The translations under genes and the position numbers were made by a program. 64,000 nt of DNA from Methylobacterium nodulans ORS 2060 (GTDB lineage Bacteria; Pseudomonadota; Alphaproteobacteria; Rhizobiales; Beijerinckiaceae). The stretch spans positions 956,501-1,020,500 of the forward strand of contig NC_011894.1 of assembly GCF_000022085.1 (NCBI RefSeq), given 5' to 3'. Of the stretch, positions 27,072 through 36,008 are shown in pieces. The notes under the pieces are model-generated. The model saw nothing but the letters and a program-made list of their open reading frames with translations, was not told where the DNA came from and ran no database searches. The stretch's first letter is position 1, and each line of letters opens with the position of its first letter.

Positions 27072-28478
27072 TCAGGACACCAGCTTGCGCTCGCCGGCTG
27101 GCACATGGGCTCCCCTAAGGGACCCGCTTCTGACGAAGCGGAGAACTCCGAACGCTGCCAGGATCACCGCCACCGCGAACAGGCTCTGCAGCAGGCTTGC
27201 CCGGGTCGAGGGGTCGACTGCCATGCTTATCAGCACTGCGGCGAGCGCTCCGGTGACGAGTAGCGGCAACCAAGGATGGCCCCACATCCTGAACTTAAGC
27301 AGACCCTCTTGCTCCCAGTAGCGCCGGAGTCTGATCTGCGAGACGCAGATCATCAGGTAGACGAACAATATCACAGCCCCGGAGGAGTTGATAAGGAACT
27401 GGAAGACCGTATCCGGCCACAGCGCAGCGATAACAACGCACACGTATCCGACGACAGTGGAGGCAAGGACCCCTCTAACCGGTACGCCGCGCCGGTTGAC
27501 CTGAGCGATCCATCGGGGTGCCTCGCCGTTCGAACTAAGCACGAACAGCAAGCGGGACGAGGTGTAAAGGCCAGCATTCAGCACGGACAGCACGGCGACC
27601 AGGATAATGCCGGTCAGCATGGTGCCGGAACCGGGGATGCCGATGGTGTCCAGGGTCGTCACGAAGGGGGATTTTCCTGGTACGACCGTGTTCCAAGGCT
27701 GAATGACAGCGATGAGGAATACGGACAGCACGAAGAAGGTCATGATGCGGAACATGACTGTGTTGACGGCACGCCGCACGTTGTGGACCGGTTCGGCGGA
27801 CTCGGCGGCCGCAATGGTCGCGACTTCCACTCCGGTCATCGAGAAGATGACCACCACGACGCCGGAGAAGAGGGTGGCGATCCCGTTGGGAAAGAAACCA
27901 CCATGTGCGGTGAGATTGCTGAATGAAGCTTTCGAGTCGGGCCAGAATCCGGAAATGTACATTCCCGCGATGGCCAGGAACACCACGATAGCTACGACCT
28001 TGATGCCCGCAAACCAGTACTCCGCCTCACCGAACGATCCCACGGACAGCAGGTTCACCACAGTCATGACGACCATCAGCGCCAACGAGATCGCCCATAC
28101 CGGGACTATGGGAAACCAGCCGTTGATGATCTGACCGCCGACGACAGCTTCAAAGCCGACGACGATGACCCAGAAGTACCAATACATCCACCCGGTTGAG
28201 AATCCGGCCCAGTTTCCCAGCGCCATCCGGGAATAGTCGGTGAACGAACCGGTCGTAGGCCGGGCTGAGGCCATCTCGCCAAGCATGCGCATGATCAACA
28301 TGACGAGCACGCCGGTAATCGCATAAGTAATGAAAGCGCCAGGTCCAGCAGAGTTGATGATGGCGCTTGACCCCACGAACAGCCCCGCACCGATCACACC
28401 GCCGAGTGAGATCATGGTAAGGTGGCGCGTCTTCAAAGATCTTTTGAGCCGAGGATCGTGCTCGGTCTGTAACGGCAT
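27072..28478 (-). CDS. Amino acid permease, APC superfamily (GabP/AnsP-like)
   Basis: 468 residues with 12 hydrophobic segments. The conserved first helix is MISLGGVIGAGLFVGSSAII; GEMASARPTTGSFTDYSRMALG follows helix 3; and FSMTGVEVATIAAAESAEP is the helix 6 region. I chose ATG 28478 with GGGAGGGG upstream; the frame extends to 28583 without support. It imports an amino acid or GABA-like amine by proton symport. It reads in the same direction as the PucR regulator 100 bp upstream and opposite to the oxidase, so it probably belongs to one amine-utilisation locus. Confidence 0.88.
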   Translation of the reverse strand: MPLQTEHDPRLKRSLKTRHLTMISLGGVIGAGLFVGSSAIINSAGPGAFITYAITGVLVMLIMRMLGEMASARPTTGSFTDYSRMALGNWAGFSTGWMYWYFWVIVVGFEAVVGGQIINGWFPIVPVWAISLALMVVMTVVNLLSVGSFGEAEYWFAGIKVVAIVVFLAIAGMYISGFWPDSKASFSNLTAHGGFFPNGIATLFSGVVVVIFSMTGVEVATIAAAESAEPVHNVRRAVNTVMFRIMTFFVLSVFLIAVIQPWNTVVPGKSPFVTTLDTIGIPGSGTMLTGIILVAVLSVLNAGLYTSSRLLFVLSSNGEAPRWIAQVNRRGVPVRGVLASTVVGYVCVVIAALWPDTVFQFLINSSGAVILFVYLMICVSQIRLRRYWEQEGLLKFRMWGHPWLPLLVTGALAAVLISMAVDPSTRASLLQSLFAVAVILAAFGVLRFVRSGSLRGAHVPAGERKLVS

Positions 28479-28579
28479 GGGCCCCTCCCAGAGCAGGCTG
28501 TGGTTCTTGACAAACCGCAGACTATGGGAGCGCCAGACAGGCTGGATATTCGCTGTTGCTATAGGTTCAGCGTGATCCC

Positions 28580-30040
28580 TCATACAACGGTATGAGGGGC
28601 CTTGCCATCACTCGGTAGGATGCCCGCCGCGTAGCCGGCTTGCAGCGCAAGCCAAAAGGCCGCCGTCCCCGAGGTCGAAGCTGGCTTCAGCCCCGTCAGC
28701 TGCTCAATCATGCGCAGCCGGTAGACGAGCGTCTGCCGGTGAATGCTCAACTTGGAAGCTGTCACCTTCCAGCCGCCGTCGTTGGCAAGAAACGTGGCGA
28801 GCGTGCGCAGCAGTGACGTGTCGTGGTCGCGGTCGTACTCGATCAGCGGGCCCAGGTATCGATCGACCAGCCCTCGCGCCTCGGCGAGCGTCTTGGGTGC
28901 CAGGGCGGAGGAGGTCTCCCCCGTTCCGTATCTGACCAGCCGCACCTGGCTTTCGCGCGCCTGGGCGAGGGAGAGCCGGGCCTGATGGACGCTTTCCAAA
29001 AAATCGGCGCCGACGATCGGTCGACTGACCCCTGCTTTCGACTCCGTACCCAAGGAACTCATCATGGTCAGGATGAGATCTTCTCGATCTGGCATGACTG
29101 CGATCATGATATCGCCTTGCAGCAACAAGGGGCTGATCGAACGCAATTCCGGCGCATGGTGGATCTCTTGCGGCCCCCACGCCGCCGGTCCGGACGGGGC
29201 GATGGCAAGACTGACCAGCGAACCGTGCAGGCCCCGCCGCTCCAGCACCGCGCGAGCGGCAGCGAAATCGACCGCCCCGTTGAGGAAATCGCGCAAGAGG
29301 GTTTCCCCTTCGGCGCGGCGATTATCTCGCTCGATCGCCTGCTGCTCAAGCTCGACACCCACCAAGCCGGCCAGATAGTGGACCAGCAGCGGATCAATGA
29401 TCGTGTGCTCCTTGCGGTGCCGCACCGTCAGGACGGCGCGCCCGCGTCCCGGGATATCCGCGGTTTCCGGCCGACCGCCGCCAGCCGGTGGCGGGCCGGA
29501 TGAGGCGATGGGGCGGCCGCTCGCCAGATCCTGGATCTCCATGTGCCACTCCTCTCGTCTGCCGAGGGTCGCCAGCCGGCTCTCGAAACTCGTGCCATCG
29601 CGTAGTGCCGAGGTATACGACTGAAATAGCCGTTGGCTCGCCTCCAGCCGGTCTCGCTGCGATTGCAGCGCGCTCTCGATCACTCTGCGTGCAAGCTTGA
29701 CGAATTCGAGTTCGAAGCTTGCCACGAGCACGGGGAACTTGCGTGCGTCCGCGGCGGCCAGCATTTTGTCCGAGATCTGGGGGGCGTCAGCCCGCGCAGC
29801 CACCACAAGCGCACTGACGTTGACCTCGGCCAGACGATTGAGCCAGTCGGCCTGCGCGACTGGATCCTCCGGAATGCCGGCGCCCGTCGTCATCACCAGA
29901 TTGCCTGCGGCGACCCATCGCCACGGGTCCGGCAGGTCGCAGGCGTGCGCCCATGTCACGAGACGGTCGCCCCCCGCAGCGCCGGCCCGGAAAGCCAGCC
30001 CGAGGGTATCGATGGCGACGAGGCCGTTCACGGTGATCAT
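28580..30040 (-). CDS. PucR-family transcriptional regulator
   Basis: 486 residues. The N-terminal PucR-type sensor (purine catabolism regulator-like) includes WVAAGNLVMTTGAGIPED; the middle region is GGDEF-related in this family; the C-terminal helix-turn-helix reads WKVTASKLSIHRQTLVYRLRMIEQLTG. It is transcribed divergently from the FAD oxidase gene over a 153-bp promoter interval and is likely the regulator of that gene and of the permease beside it. Confidence 0.87.
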   Translation of the reverse strand: MITVNGLVAIDTLGLAFRAGAAGGDRLVTWAHACDLPDPWRWVAAGNLVMTTGAGIPEDPVAQADWLNRLAEVNVSALVVAARADAPQISDKMLAAADARKFPVLVASFELEFVKLARRVIESALQSQRDRLEASQRLFQSYTSALRDGTSFESRLATLGRREEWHMEIQDLASGRPIASSGPPPAGGGRPETADIPGRGRAVLTVRHRKEHTIIDPLLVHYLAGLVGVELEQQAIERDNRRAEGETLLRDFLNGAVDFAAARAVLERRGLHGSLVSLAIAPSGPAAWGPQEIHHAPELRSISPLLLQGDIMIAVMPDREDLILTMMSSLGTESKAGVSRPIVGADFLESVHQARLSLAQARESQVRLVRYGTGETSSALAPKTLAEARGLVDRYLGPLIEYDRDHDTSLLRTLATFLANDGGWKVTASKLSIHRQTLVYRLRMIEQLTGLKPASTSGTAAFWLALQAGYAAGILPSDGKAPHTVV

Positions 30041-30193
30041 CTGACGTTCGCAACCTCCGAGAATCCACGACGCTGTTCAGACAATCGTACGACAGCCTCG
30101 TCGTCACTTGTGGAACTGCGTCATGGACGCGCCGGTGCCACTGCCTTTACGTCCTGTGAAAATATCGAACACCTCCACATTCGGACGCCCGAT

Positions 30194-31576
30194 ATGTCAG
30201 TTACCCGGACCCTGGCTGCACTGCCCAATGTTCCACTTTGGCATGAAGATGCCGAGCGCCGGAAGGCGTTGGACTCCGATATCGACGCCGACGTCGCGAT
30301 TGTCGGCGCAGGTTACACAGGCCTGTGGACCGCATACTACCTGTTGAAGGCCGACCCGACCCTGCGCGTGGTGGTCATCGAGCGAGAATATGCCGGATAC
30401 GGCGCCTCGGGGCGCAACGGGGGTTGGGCGTCCGCAATCTTCCCGATCTCGCTGCAGCACGTCGCCAAGTCCTCCTCGCACGCTGCTGCGCTCGCGCTTC
30501 AGGCGGCCATGAACGACACCGTCGACGAGATCGGGCGTGTTCTTCGTGACGAGGGCATCGACGCCAACTACGTCAAACAGGGATTTCTGTCGCTGGCGAG
30601 GTCCTCCGCGCACCTCAGCCGCGCCCACGCCACCGTCCGGGCGTTCGCAGCGTTCGGCCTGCCAGACCAGTGGCGGTTTCTGGCTGCGCGAGACGCCTCG
30701 GCCATGGTGGCTGCCAAGGGAGTCGTTGGCGGGCTGTACACCGAGCATTGCGCGTTGGTCCACCCCGGCCGCCTCGTCCGCGGCCTCGCGCACACCGTCG
30801 AGGCTCTAGGTGCCCGCATCTACGAGAAAACTCCGGCAACAAGTTTCCATAGCGGCAGCGTCATCACCCCCGGCGGCAAGGTTCGCGCCCCCGTCATTGT
30901 TCGCGCGACCGAGGGATTCACGACCCAGTTCAAGGAGTATCGTCGCACCCTCATCCCGCTGTACTCGCTGGTGCTCGCCACCGAGCCTCTGCCGCAGCAC
31001 CTGCGAACTGAGTTGAACCTCGACCACCGCATCGCCTTCAACGATATGCGCCATCTGCGTGTCTATGCCCAGGTGACCGCCGACGGCCGCCTGGTTTTCG
31101 GAGGCAGAGGCGCGCCCTATCACTTCGGGTCGAAGGTCTCCTCTGAGTACGACATCGTCGATGATGTCCATGAGAAGATCCAGGCCACGATGACCGAGTT
31201 CTTCCCCGCCCTGAGCGGAATCCGGATGACTCATCGATGGGGCGGTGCGCTTGGAGTTCCACGTGACTGGCATCCCTCCGTCGGACTGGATCGCGCCTCG
31301 GGGCTGGCATGGGCAGGTCAGTATGTCGGAGACGGTGTCGCGACAAGCAATCTTGCGGGACGCATCCTCCGCAACCTCATCCTCGAGCGGGATGAGGAGA
31401 TCAACCGTCTGCCCATCGTCAACCACCGCTCGCCACAGTGGGAGCCGGAGCCCTTCCGCTGGCTCGGCGTGAACCTCGGACTCTGCGCCGCAGCCATCGG
31501 AGACGCTGAGGAGCGCCTCGCAAAGCGCCCCTCCCGAGTCGCTCACGTGCTGGAGTCATTGACCGGCGCACACTGA
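30194..31576 (+). CDS. FAD-dependent oxidoreductase (PuuB / gamma-glutamylputrescine oxidase-like)
   Basis: 460 residues from ATG 30194. The DAO-fold dinucleotide site is DVAIVGAGYTGLWTAYYLL; YGASGRNGGWAS is the classical FAD loop of the glycine oxidase / PuuB group; the C-terminal GLAWAGQYVGDGVATSNLAGRIL closes the FAD site. It oxidises an amine or amino acid to an imine with formation of hydrogen peroxide. The longer frame starting 29633 runs over the divergent regulator gene and was rejected. Confidence 0.85.
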   Translation: MSVTRTLAALPNVPLWHEDAERRKALDSDIDADVAIVGAGYTGLWTAYYLLKADPTLRVVVIEREYAGYGASGRNGGWASAIFPISLQHVAKSSSHAAALALQAAMNDTVDEIGRVLRDEGIDANYVKQGFLSLARSSAHLSRAHATVRAFAAFGLPDQWRFLAARDASAMVAAKGVVGGLYTEHCALVHPGRLVRGLAHTVEALGARIYEKTPATSFHSGSVITPGGKVRAPVIVRATEGFTTQFKEYRRTLIPLYSLVLATEPLPQHLRTELNLDHRIAFNDMRHLRVYAQVTADGRLVFGGRGAPYHFGSKVSSEYDIVDDVHEKIQATMTEFFPALSGIRMTHRWGGALGVPRDWHPSVGLDRASGLAWAGQYVGDGVATSNLAGRILRNLILERDEEINRLPIVNHRSPQWEPEPFRWLGVNLGLCAAAIGDAEERLAKRPSRVAHVLESLTGAH

Positions 31577-31609
31577 CAACATTGCCCCCAGAGCTCAAAG
31601 GAGATCCAA

Positions 31610-31960
31610 ATGACTGCTATGACCGTTATCAAGAGCGCTGAAGTTATGTCCGGCCATCTGCCCCCCGCTGGTCAACGGCCCGGCGCGGACAAAGGCGACC
31701 CGCAGCTCGGCCTGCTGAGGATCGCTCCGAACGCAAGCGGCAACATCGGCATCTGGGAATGTCAGCCCGGAGGATGGCCCGTCAACAATCGTCCCGACAC
31801 CGAGGTGACGTTCATCCTGTCGGGCACCGCCACCATCACCGACGCCACCACCGGCACGGCCCACACCATCATGGCGGGAGACCTCGTCGTCCTGCCCCGG
31901 GGCTGGACCGGCCGTTGGGACGTCACCGAAACCGTTCGCAAGGTCTACGCCATCTACTGA
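31610..31960 (+). CDS. Cupin-domain protein (DUF861 type)
   Basis: 116 residues with an ideal AAAGGAG site. The single cupin barrel is formed by IGIWECQPGGWPV, DTEVTFILSGTATIT and GDLVVLPRGWTGRWDV. It carries the E...G cupin 1 pattern but few metal-type histidines, as in the (S)-ureidoglycine/EutQ-like group. Follows the oxidase by 33 bp and is probably co-transcribed; such small cupins often accompany polyamine oxidases and may bind or isomerise the product. Confidence 0.82.
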   Translation: MTAMTVIKSAEVMSGHLPPAGQRPGADKGDPQLGLLRIAPNASGNIGIWECQPGGWPVNNRPDTEVTFILSGTATITDATTGTAHTIMAGDLVVLPRGWTGRWDVTETVRKVYAIY

Positions 31961-32081
31961 ACGCTCCGACCCATCAGCGTCCGCAGAGGGGCGCGATCGA
32001 ACCGCATGACACGTTCCACTCAAGAGAGAAGCCCGCCACAGCAGGGACGGGCATGCTTGGTTGGCCAGGATCGATGGCTGG

Positions 32082-32492
32082 TCAGCGGTGGTGCGGGTCG
32101 CGGCGGGAGCCGCGAGGCTGGCCTTGGTGAGGCCCACGACCGCCTTCCTCCAGCTCTTCGAGGCGGTCGGTGAGACGCTCCAAGACGCTTCTCAGCTGGT
32201 CATTGTGCCGGGCCTTGTCCGACGCGGTGTCCTCGCGGATGGCCAGGGCCAGCTCCTTCACGGCATCCGTCAGATCGGCGATCGCAATCGAGTCGAGCAC
32301 TGCAGTGCCAGCCACGGCGGCGACGTCCTTCGCAGTCTCTGTCTGGAGCGCTTCGGCCTTCTTCGCCTCCAACCGGTAGTCGAGCAGGGTCTTGATGAAG
32401 CCGTGCAGCGGGACGAGGAGGCCGGCGGCCGCGGCGGTGATCCCGACGACGATCGCCGGCTAGCTGTCAAAGGATACGCTCGAGTCGGCCAC
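32082..32492 (-). pseudogene. Phage-type small membrane protein with amber stop at codon 11
   Basis: GTG 32492 with a GAGGAGG site starts VADSSVSFDS, then an in-frame TAG at 32462-32460, after which the same frame continues PAIVVGITAAAAGLLVPLHG, FIKTLLDYRLEAKKAEALQ and a long amphipathic helix to 32082. Without the stop it would be a 136-residue protein with one membrane helix and a coiled tail. It overlaps the preceding gene by 26 bp, as in phage lysis cassettes. Downstream restart at TTG 32372 is possible but would lose the membrane segment. Confidence 0.55.
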
Positions 32493-32967
32493 CAGCTCGC
32501 CTCCTCTTGCGCAGGCCGAAGGTGTCCTCGGCCGCCATGTCTGACGCAGCGCGTCCGGAGGAGTGCAGCTCGGCAAATGCCAATACGCTGTAGACCGCGA
32601 TGCCGGTTGAGAGCGGTGGATAGGCCGCCGCGACGCCGGCCGCGGTCACGAGCCAGAACGCAAAGCCTGACATGCACCCGAGCGTCCGGATCAGCGACGT
32701 CTCCCGGCCGCGGCGGCCATTGATCCAGAGGGCGAGGAGGCGGGCCCCGCCCACCGAGACGGAGATCGTTCCGGCCGTGCGCTCGGTCACGCAGGACGCG
32801 ATCACGCGCCATTCCGGGCCGACGAAGGTGGGCTCGGGGAGGAGCAGCACCCCCCCGAGCGTGATCATGATGAGGGAGAGCCACACCTCGGCCCAGCGGG
32901 TCTGGCCGTAGCGGACGGCTCTGCGGATGCGCTCGTTGATGGCCGGGTCGGAGTCGTACTGGATCAT
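32467..32967 (-). CDS. Hypothetical membrane protein (phage-like)
   Basis: 166 residues from ATG 32967. Three to four hydrophobic segments: VWLSLIMITLGGVLLL, the GTISVSVGGARLLALWI region, FAFWLVTAAGVAAAY and TGIAVYSVLAFAEL. Arg-rich C-terminus. No family recognised. It sits between two other small membrane genes on the same strand, as in holin/spanin blocks, but nothing in it proves that role. Confidence 0.6.
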   Translation of the reverse strand: MIQYDSDPAINERIRRAVRYGQTRWAEVWLSLIMITLGGVLLLPEPTFVGPEWRVIASCVTERTAGTISVSVGGARLLALWINGRRGRETSLIRTLGCMSGFAFWLVTAAGVAAAYPPLSTGIAVYSVLAFAELHSSGRAASDMAAEDTFGLRKRRRAGGRLERIL

Positions 32968-33052
32968 GGCGCTTCCGTGCCAAGGCGCGACATATGCCAG
33001 CCAGCAGTGCCGTGGGGGGATCCGCATGGCCGCCTCCGGGCTGCCGGTTGCA

Positions 33053-33331
33053 TCAGCGCTTGACCACGCTCGGCAGGATGGCGCTGAGCTGGGCATCCTT
33101 CTGCTGGCTCGAGCGCGAGGAGCCGAGCCAGAAGGCGATGGCGGTGCCCAGCGCGAGGTTGGCCGCGCCATAGGCTTGGCTCAAGAGCTGGTAGACGCGC
33201 TCGGGGATCTCGCCCTGGATGAAGTAGAGCGCGCTGGTCAGCAGCGCCCAGGCGGTGAGGATCGCCAGCGTGACGATCGCCGGCATCGCGGCGGTCCAGT
33301 GTCCGACCGTTACTCGGCCCAGCAGGGCCAT
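33053..33331 (-). CDS. Small membrane protein (holin-like)
   Basis: 92 residues from ATG 33331; the frame continues to 33361 but that part belongs to an IS66 relic on the other strand. Two hydrophobic helices, IVTLAILTAWALLTSALYF and AYGAANLALGTAIAFWLGSS, separated by a short polar turn, and a charged tail SSRSSQQKDAQ. This layout resembles phage holins. First gene of the three-gene minus-strand block ending at 32082. Confidence 0.55.
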   Translation of the reverse strand: MALLGRVTVGHWTAAMPAIVTLAILTAWALLTSALYFIQGEIPERVYQLLSQAYGAANLALGTAIAFWLGSSRSSQQKDAQLSAILPSVVKR

Positions 33332-33335
33332 GCGG

Positions 33336-33567
33336 ACCGCCAGCAGACCTGCCTGGCGCATCTGGCCCGCGACGCCGCCTAGGCGCTGGAGGCGGGCGGC
33401 GAGCCGGTGGCGCTGCGGCTCAAGCTGTAGCTGGAGACGGCCTTCGCGCTCGCCAGGTACGTCAGTCAGCCCAGGGCGAAGCGGACGTGCGCACGGTGGT
33501 CGCCACCGCCGCCTTCCAGTCCAAGGCGAGCCCCTTCGCCACCCTGCTCAGCACGATCACTGCCTGA
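33336..33567 (+). pseudogene. IS66-family transposase relic
   Basis: The frame reads QQTCLAHLARDAA, stop TAG (33380), ALEAGGEPVALRLKL, stop TAG (33428), LETAFALARYVSQPRA, then shifts one frame to EADVRTVVATAAFQSKASPF and a stop at 33565. CLAHLARDA...ALEAG and the following helix are typical of the TnpC transposase of IS66 elements. Two nonsense changes, a frameshift and missing flanks make it non-functional. Confidence 0.6.
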
Positions 33568-33758
33568 CAGCCGCCCACCTCAGACCAGAGCTTACGTTCA
33601 CGAGGTCAGCGGAGGACCGATATGGGACCGGGCATGGGGAGCAGAATGTCGCGGGAGCGGCAGCTCAGGCGCAGAGGTGCTGGGTAGCGCTGTTACCCGT
33701 ATCGTTACCCCGGTGCGAGTGCGGGGTTCGCCAATCTAAGCTAAGTCTTTGATTTGAT

Positions 33759-33803
33759 TGGTGGGTGCACTAGGGCTCGAACCTAGGACCCGCTGATTAA
33801 GAG
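33759..33803 (-). other. 3' fragment of tRNA-Lys(CTT): likely att site of the island
   Basis: Read on the minus strand this 45-bp stretch is the 3' part of a tRNA. It starts with the anticodon loop and its 3' side (CTCTTAATCAGCGGG), continues with a T-arm CTAGG-TTCGAGC-CCTAG, then a TGCACCC acceptor strand, discriminator A and CCA. The 5' half is absent. The integrase gene begins 160 bp away on the right. Such a fragment is what remains at one end after an element integrates into a tRNA gene; the intact tRNA-Lys should lie at the other end, outside this window. Confidence 0.78.
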
Positions 33804-33961
33804 GAAGTAGTTCTAGATTTTGTGATCCGAAAAAACTCAACCACTTAGCTTGGTATGCTTTCTGTACCAATCACTTACAAGAAGCCATTAGTGGACATGC
33901 GCGTACATATGTGCTCGGATAATGCCATCCTGTGCGCGGACACAGTACGGACACGCATGCC

Positions 33962-35111
33962 ATGGCAGCGCGCATTACCGAGACCCTGGTCAAGTCCCTC
34001 CCCTCCCCTGCTCGGGGCAACCGCATCACCTACGATACCGACCTCAAGGGCTTTGGCGTGCGTGTCACAGCGGCCGGGGCCAAGGCCTTTGCTCAATTAC
34101 CGAGTGGATGGGCGTGAGCGCCGCTTCACCATCGGGAGCCATCCCGAGTGGTCGGCCGCTGCGGCCCGCAAGGAGGCGGAGAGCCTGAAGCGCCGGATCG
34201 ACCGTGGCGAGGACCCGTTAGGACGGCGTCAGGAGACACGCCAGACCCCGACCATGGCCGACCTGTGTGCCCTCTACATCGAGCGGCACCTGCCGAAGAA
34301 GCGCCCCAGCTCGCAGCGCGACGACCGCGTCTTCATCCGCACCCTCATCCTCCCGAGGTTCGGACCCGAGAAGGTCACGGCCATGCGGCACGGGGACATC
34401 GAGGCCCTCCACCGCGAGATCTCTGCTCACGCCCCGTACCGCGCCAACCGGCTCGTGGCGCTCTTCTCGAAGCTGTTCTCCCTCGGGATCAACTGGGGAC
34501 TGACGACGGAGAACCCGGCCAAGGGCATCGAGCGCAACCCGGAGCGGATGCGCACCCGCTACCTTGATGCGGACGAGCTGGCGCGGCTCCAGGCGGCCTT
34601 GGACACCTACTCCAGCCAGCAAGTCGCCAACGCCATCCGTCTGCTGCTGCTCACCGGAGCACGTCGCAGTGAGGTGCTCGCGGCCCGCTGGGATCAATTC
34701 AACCTGGAGAGCGGCGTTTGGACCAAGCCCGCCGCTTCGGTGAAGCAGGCGCGTGAGCACCGCGTTCCCTTGTCGGTTGCCGCCGTAGCGCTGCTCCAGG
34801 CAATGCGGGCCGAAGCCTCAAGCGCGTATCTCTTTCCCGGGAAGGCGGAGGGCCGGCCTCTCGGCGACATCAAGAAGGCCTGGGCGAGCATCTGCCGACG
34901 GGCCGGATTGGAGGACCTTCGGTTGCACGATCTGCGACACAGCTACGCCTCCTATCTCGCTTCGGCGGGCCACTCTCTCCCAACCATTGGCGCCCTGCTT
35001 GGACACAGCCAAGCGCAGACGACGCAGCGCTATGCGCACCTGCTCGATGACGCGCTTCGGCGCGCGACAGAGCACGTGAGTACTGTCCTAAGCGCCGGCC
35101 GCGGGCCGTAA
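33962..35111 (+). pseudogene. Phage/P4-type tyrosine integrase, frameshifted
   Basis: Starts MAARITETLVKSLPSPARGN (ATG 33962) with an Arm-DNA-binding domain RITYDTDLKGFGVRVTAAG. Near 34095 the frame changes from AKAFA to LNYRVDGRERRFTIGSHPEW, consistent with a two-base loss. The rest is intact to 35111: core domain; catalytic Arg in LLTGARRSEVLAARW; LHDLRHSYASY; LGHSQAQTTQRYAHL (nucleophile Tyr). It is adjacent to the tRNA-Lys fragment and is therefore the integrase that inserted the island. The frameshift near codon 45 probably freezes the element. Confidence 0.82.
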
Positions 35112-35358
35112 CAGACCCGTGGGTATATCCTTGATCCTTTACGGCCAAGCTTAATCTGCCACCTGCGATGAGCTGCATGCAAAGGGACGTCAACCTGCGG
35201 TCACAATGGCAAGACTGTTGACATGAGCGAAGATTCGGCACAGTGTACGGCTACCCAATGACAAGGAGGTCTAGGGTGCGATGGTCGCGGCCATCGGACC
35301 GGCCTCCTGTGCCCACGGTTCGATGGTGTCCAGGTTTCGGGCACGTGGACGGACTGTG

Positions 35359-35619
35359 ATGGCAACGGATACGGTGGGTAAACGCGCAACGCTCGTCGAC
35401 GATCTGCTGACGCGGGATGCGGCTGCCAGGCTGCTCGACGTCTCCCCGCGGACACTCGACCGCTGGCATCTCCTGCGGAGCGGGCCACCGCGCATCGAGA
35501 TCGGACGGAAGATCCGGTACCGACTGAGTTCCATCAAGCGCTGGTTGGCCGATCACGAGGCGACCGACGTGCGGACACGGCAGCCCACCCCAGCCGAACG
35601 GCTCCGGTCCAGACGCTGA
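35359..35619 (+). CDS. Excisionase-like helix-turn-helix protein (AlpA/MerR type)
   Basis: 86 residues from ATG 35359. LLTRDAAARLLDVSPRTLDRWH is a MerR/excisionase winged-helix recognition unit, followed by GPPRIEIGRKIRYRLSSIKRWLADH. Proteins of this kind direct integrase toward excision or regulate island genes. Lies 248 bp after the integrase; the intervening bases show no gene. Confidence 0.8.
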   Translation: MATDTVGKRATLVDDLLTRDAAARLLDVSPRTLDRWHLLRSGPPRIEIGRKIRYRLSSIKRWLADHEATDVRTRQPTPAERLRSRR

Positions 35620-35727
35620 ATCGTACAGTCCACGGCAGAGAGAAATTCTCAGCACGCGCTCTGCGCTGGACACGAGCGGACCACCTTGAGCCCTCGCCAG
35701 CAGCAAGAACGAGATGAAGTCAATTGC

Positions 35728-35997
35728 ATGAAGTGTGACATGCCTCGCGACCGCCAGCCTGATCAGGCCTTCTCTCTGGTCCTCGCTTCCGACGAGGGCG
35801 ACTGCGCCGCCCGGGAGTGGATGCGGGCGAATGACTTGATCAGCATCCAGGACTTTGCCGCGATGGCCGGCGTTTCGGTCCGGCAGGTCCGGCGCTGGCA
35901 CGCGGCGGGACAGGGCCCCGAACGTGTCAAGCGAAGCCGTCAGAAGACGTACCGCCGGGCCCACGCCGAGGCGTGGATCGAAGCTCGCAACAAGTAG
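35728..35997 (+). CDS. Second excisionase-like helix-turn-helix protein
   Basis: 89 residues if started at ATG 35728; TTG 35686 is an alternative. The C-terminal half LISIQDFAAMAGVSVRQVRRW is a MerR-type helix-turn-helix, followed by GQGPERVKRSRQKTYRRAHAEAWIEAR, a DNA-binding wing. Its end is 11 bp before the reverse transcriptase start at 36009, so the two are very likely translated from one message. Confidence 0.68.
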   Translation: MKCDMPRDRQPDQAFSLVLASDEGDCAAREWMRANDLISIQDFAAMAGVSVRQVRRWHAAGQGPERVKRSRQKTYRRAHAEAWIEARNK

Positions 35998-36008
35998 GGA
36001 CCACCGGG

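Noticed and set aside
29633..31576. 647-codon start for the FAD oxidase
   Set aside because: The first 187 codons read antisense through the PucR gene; the oxidase fold begins right after ATG 30194.
33759..33803. Functional tRNA gene
   Set aside because: Only the part from the anticodon loop to CCA is present; D-arm and acceptor 5' strand are absent next to it.
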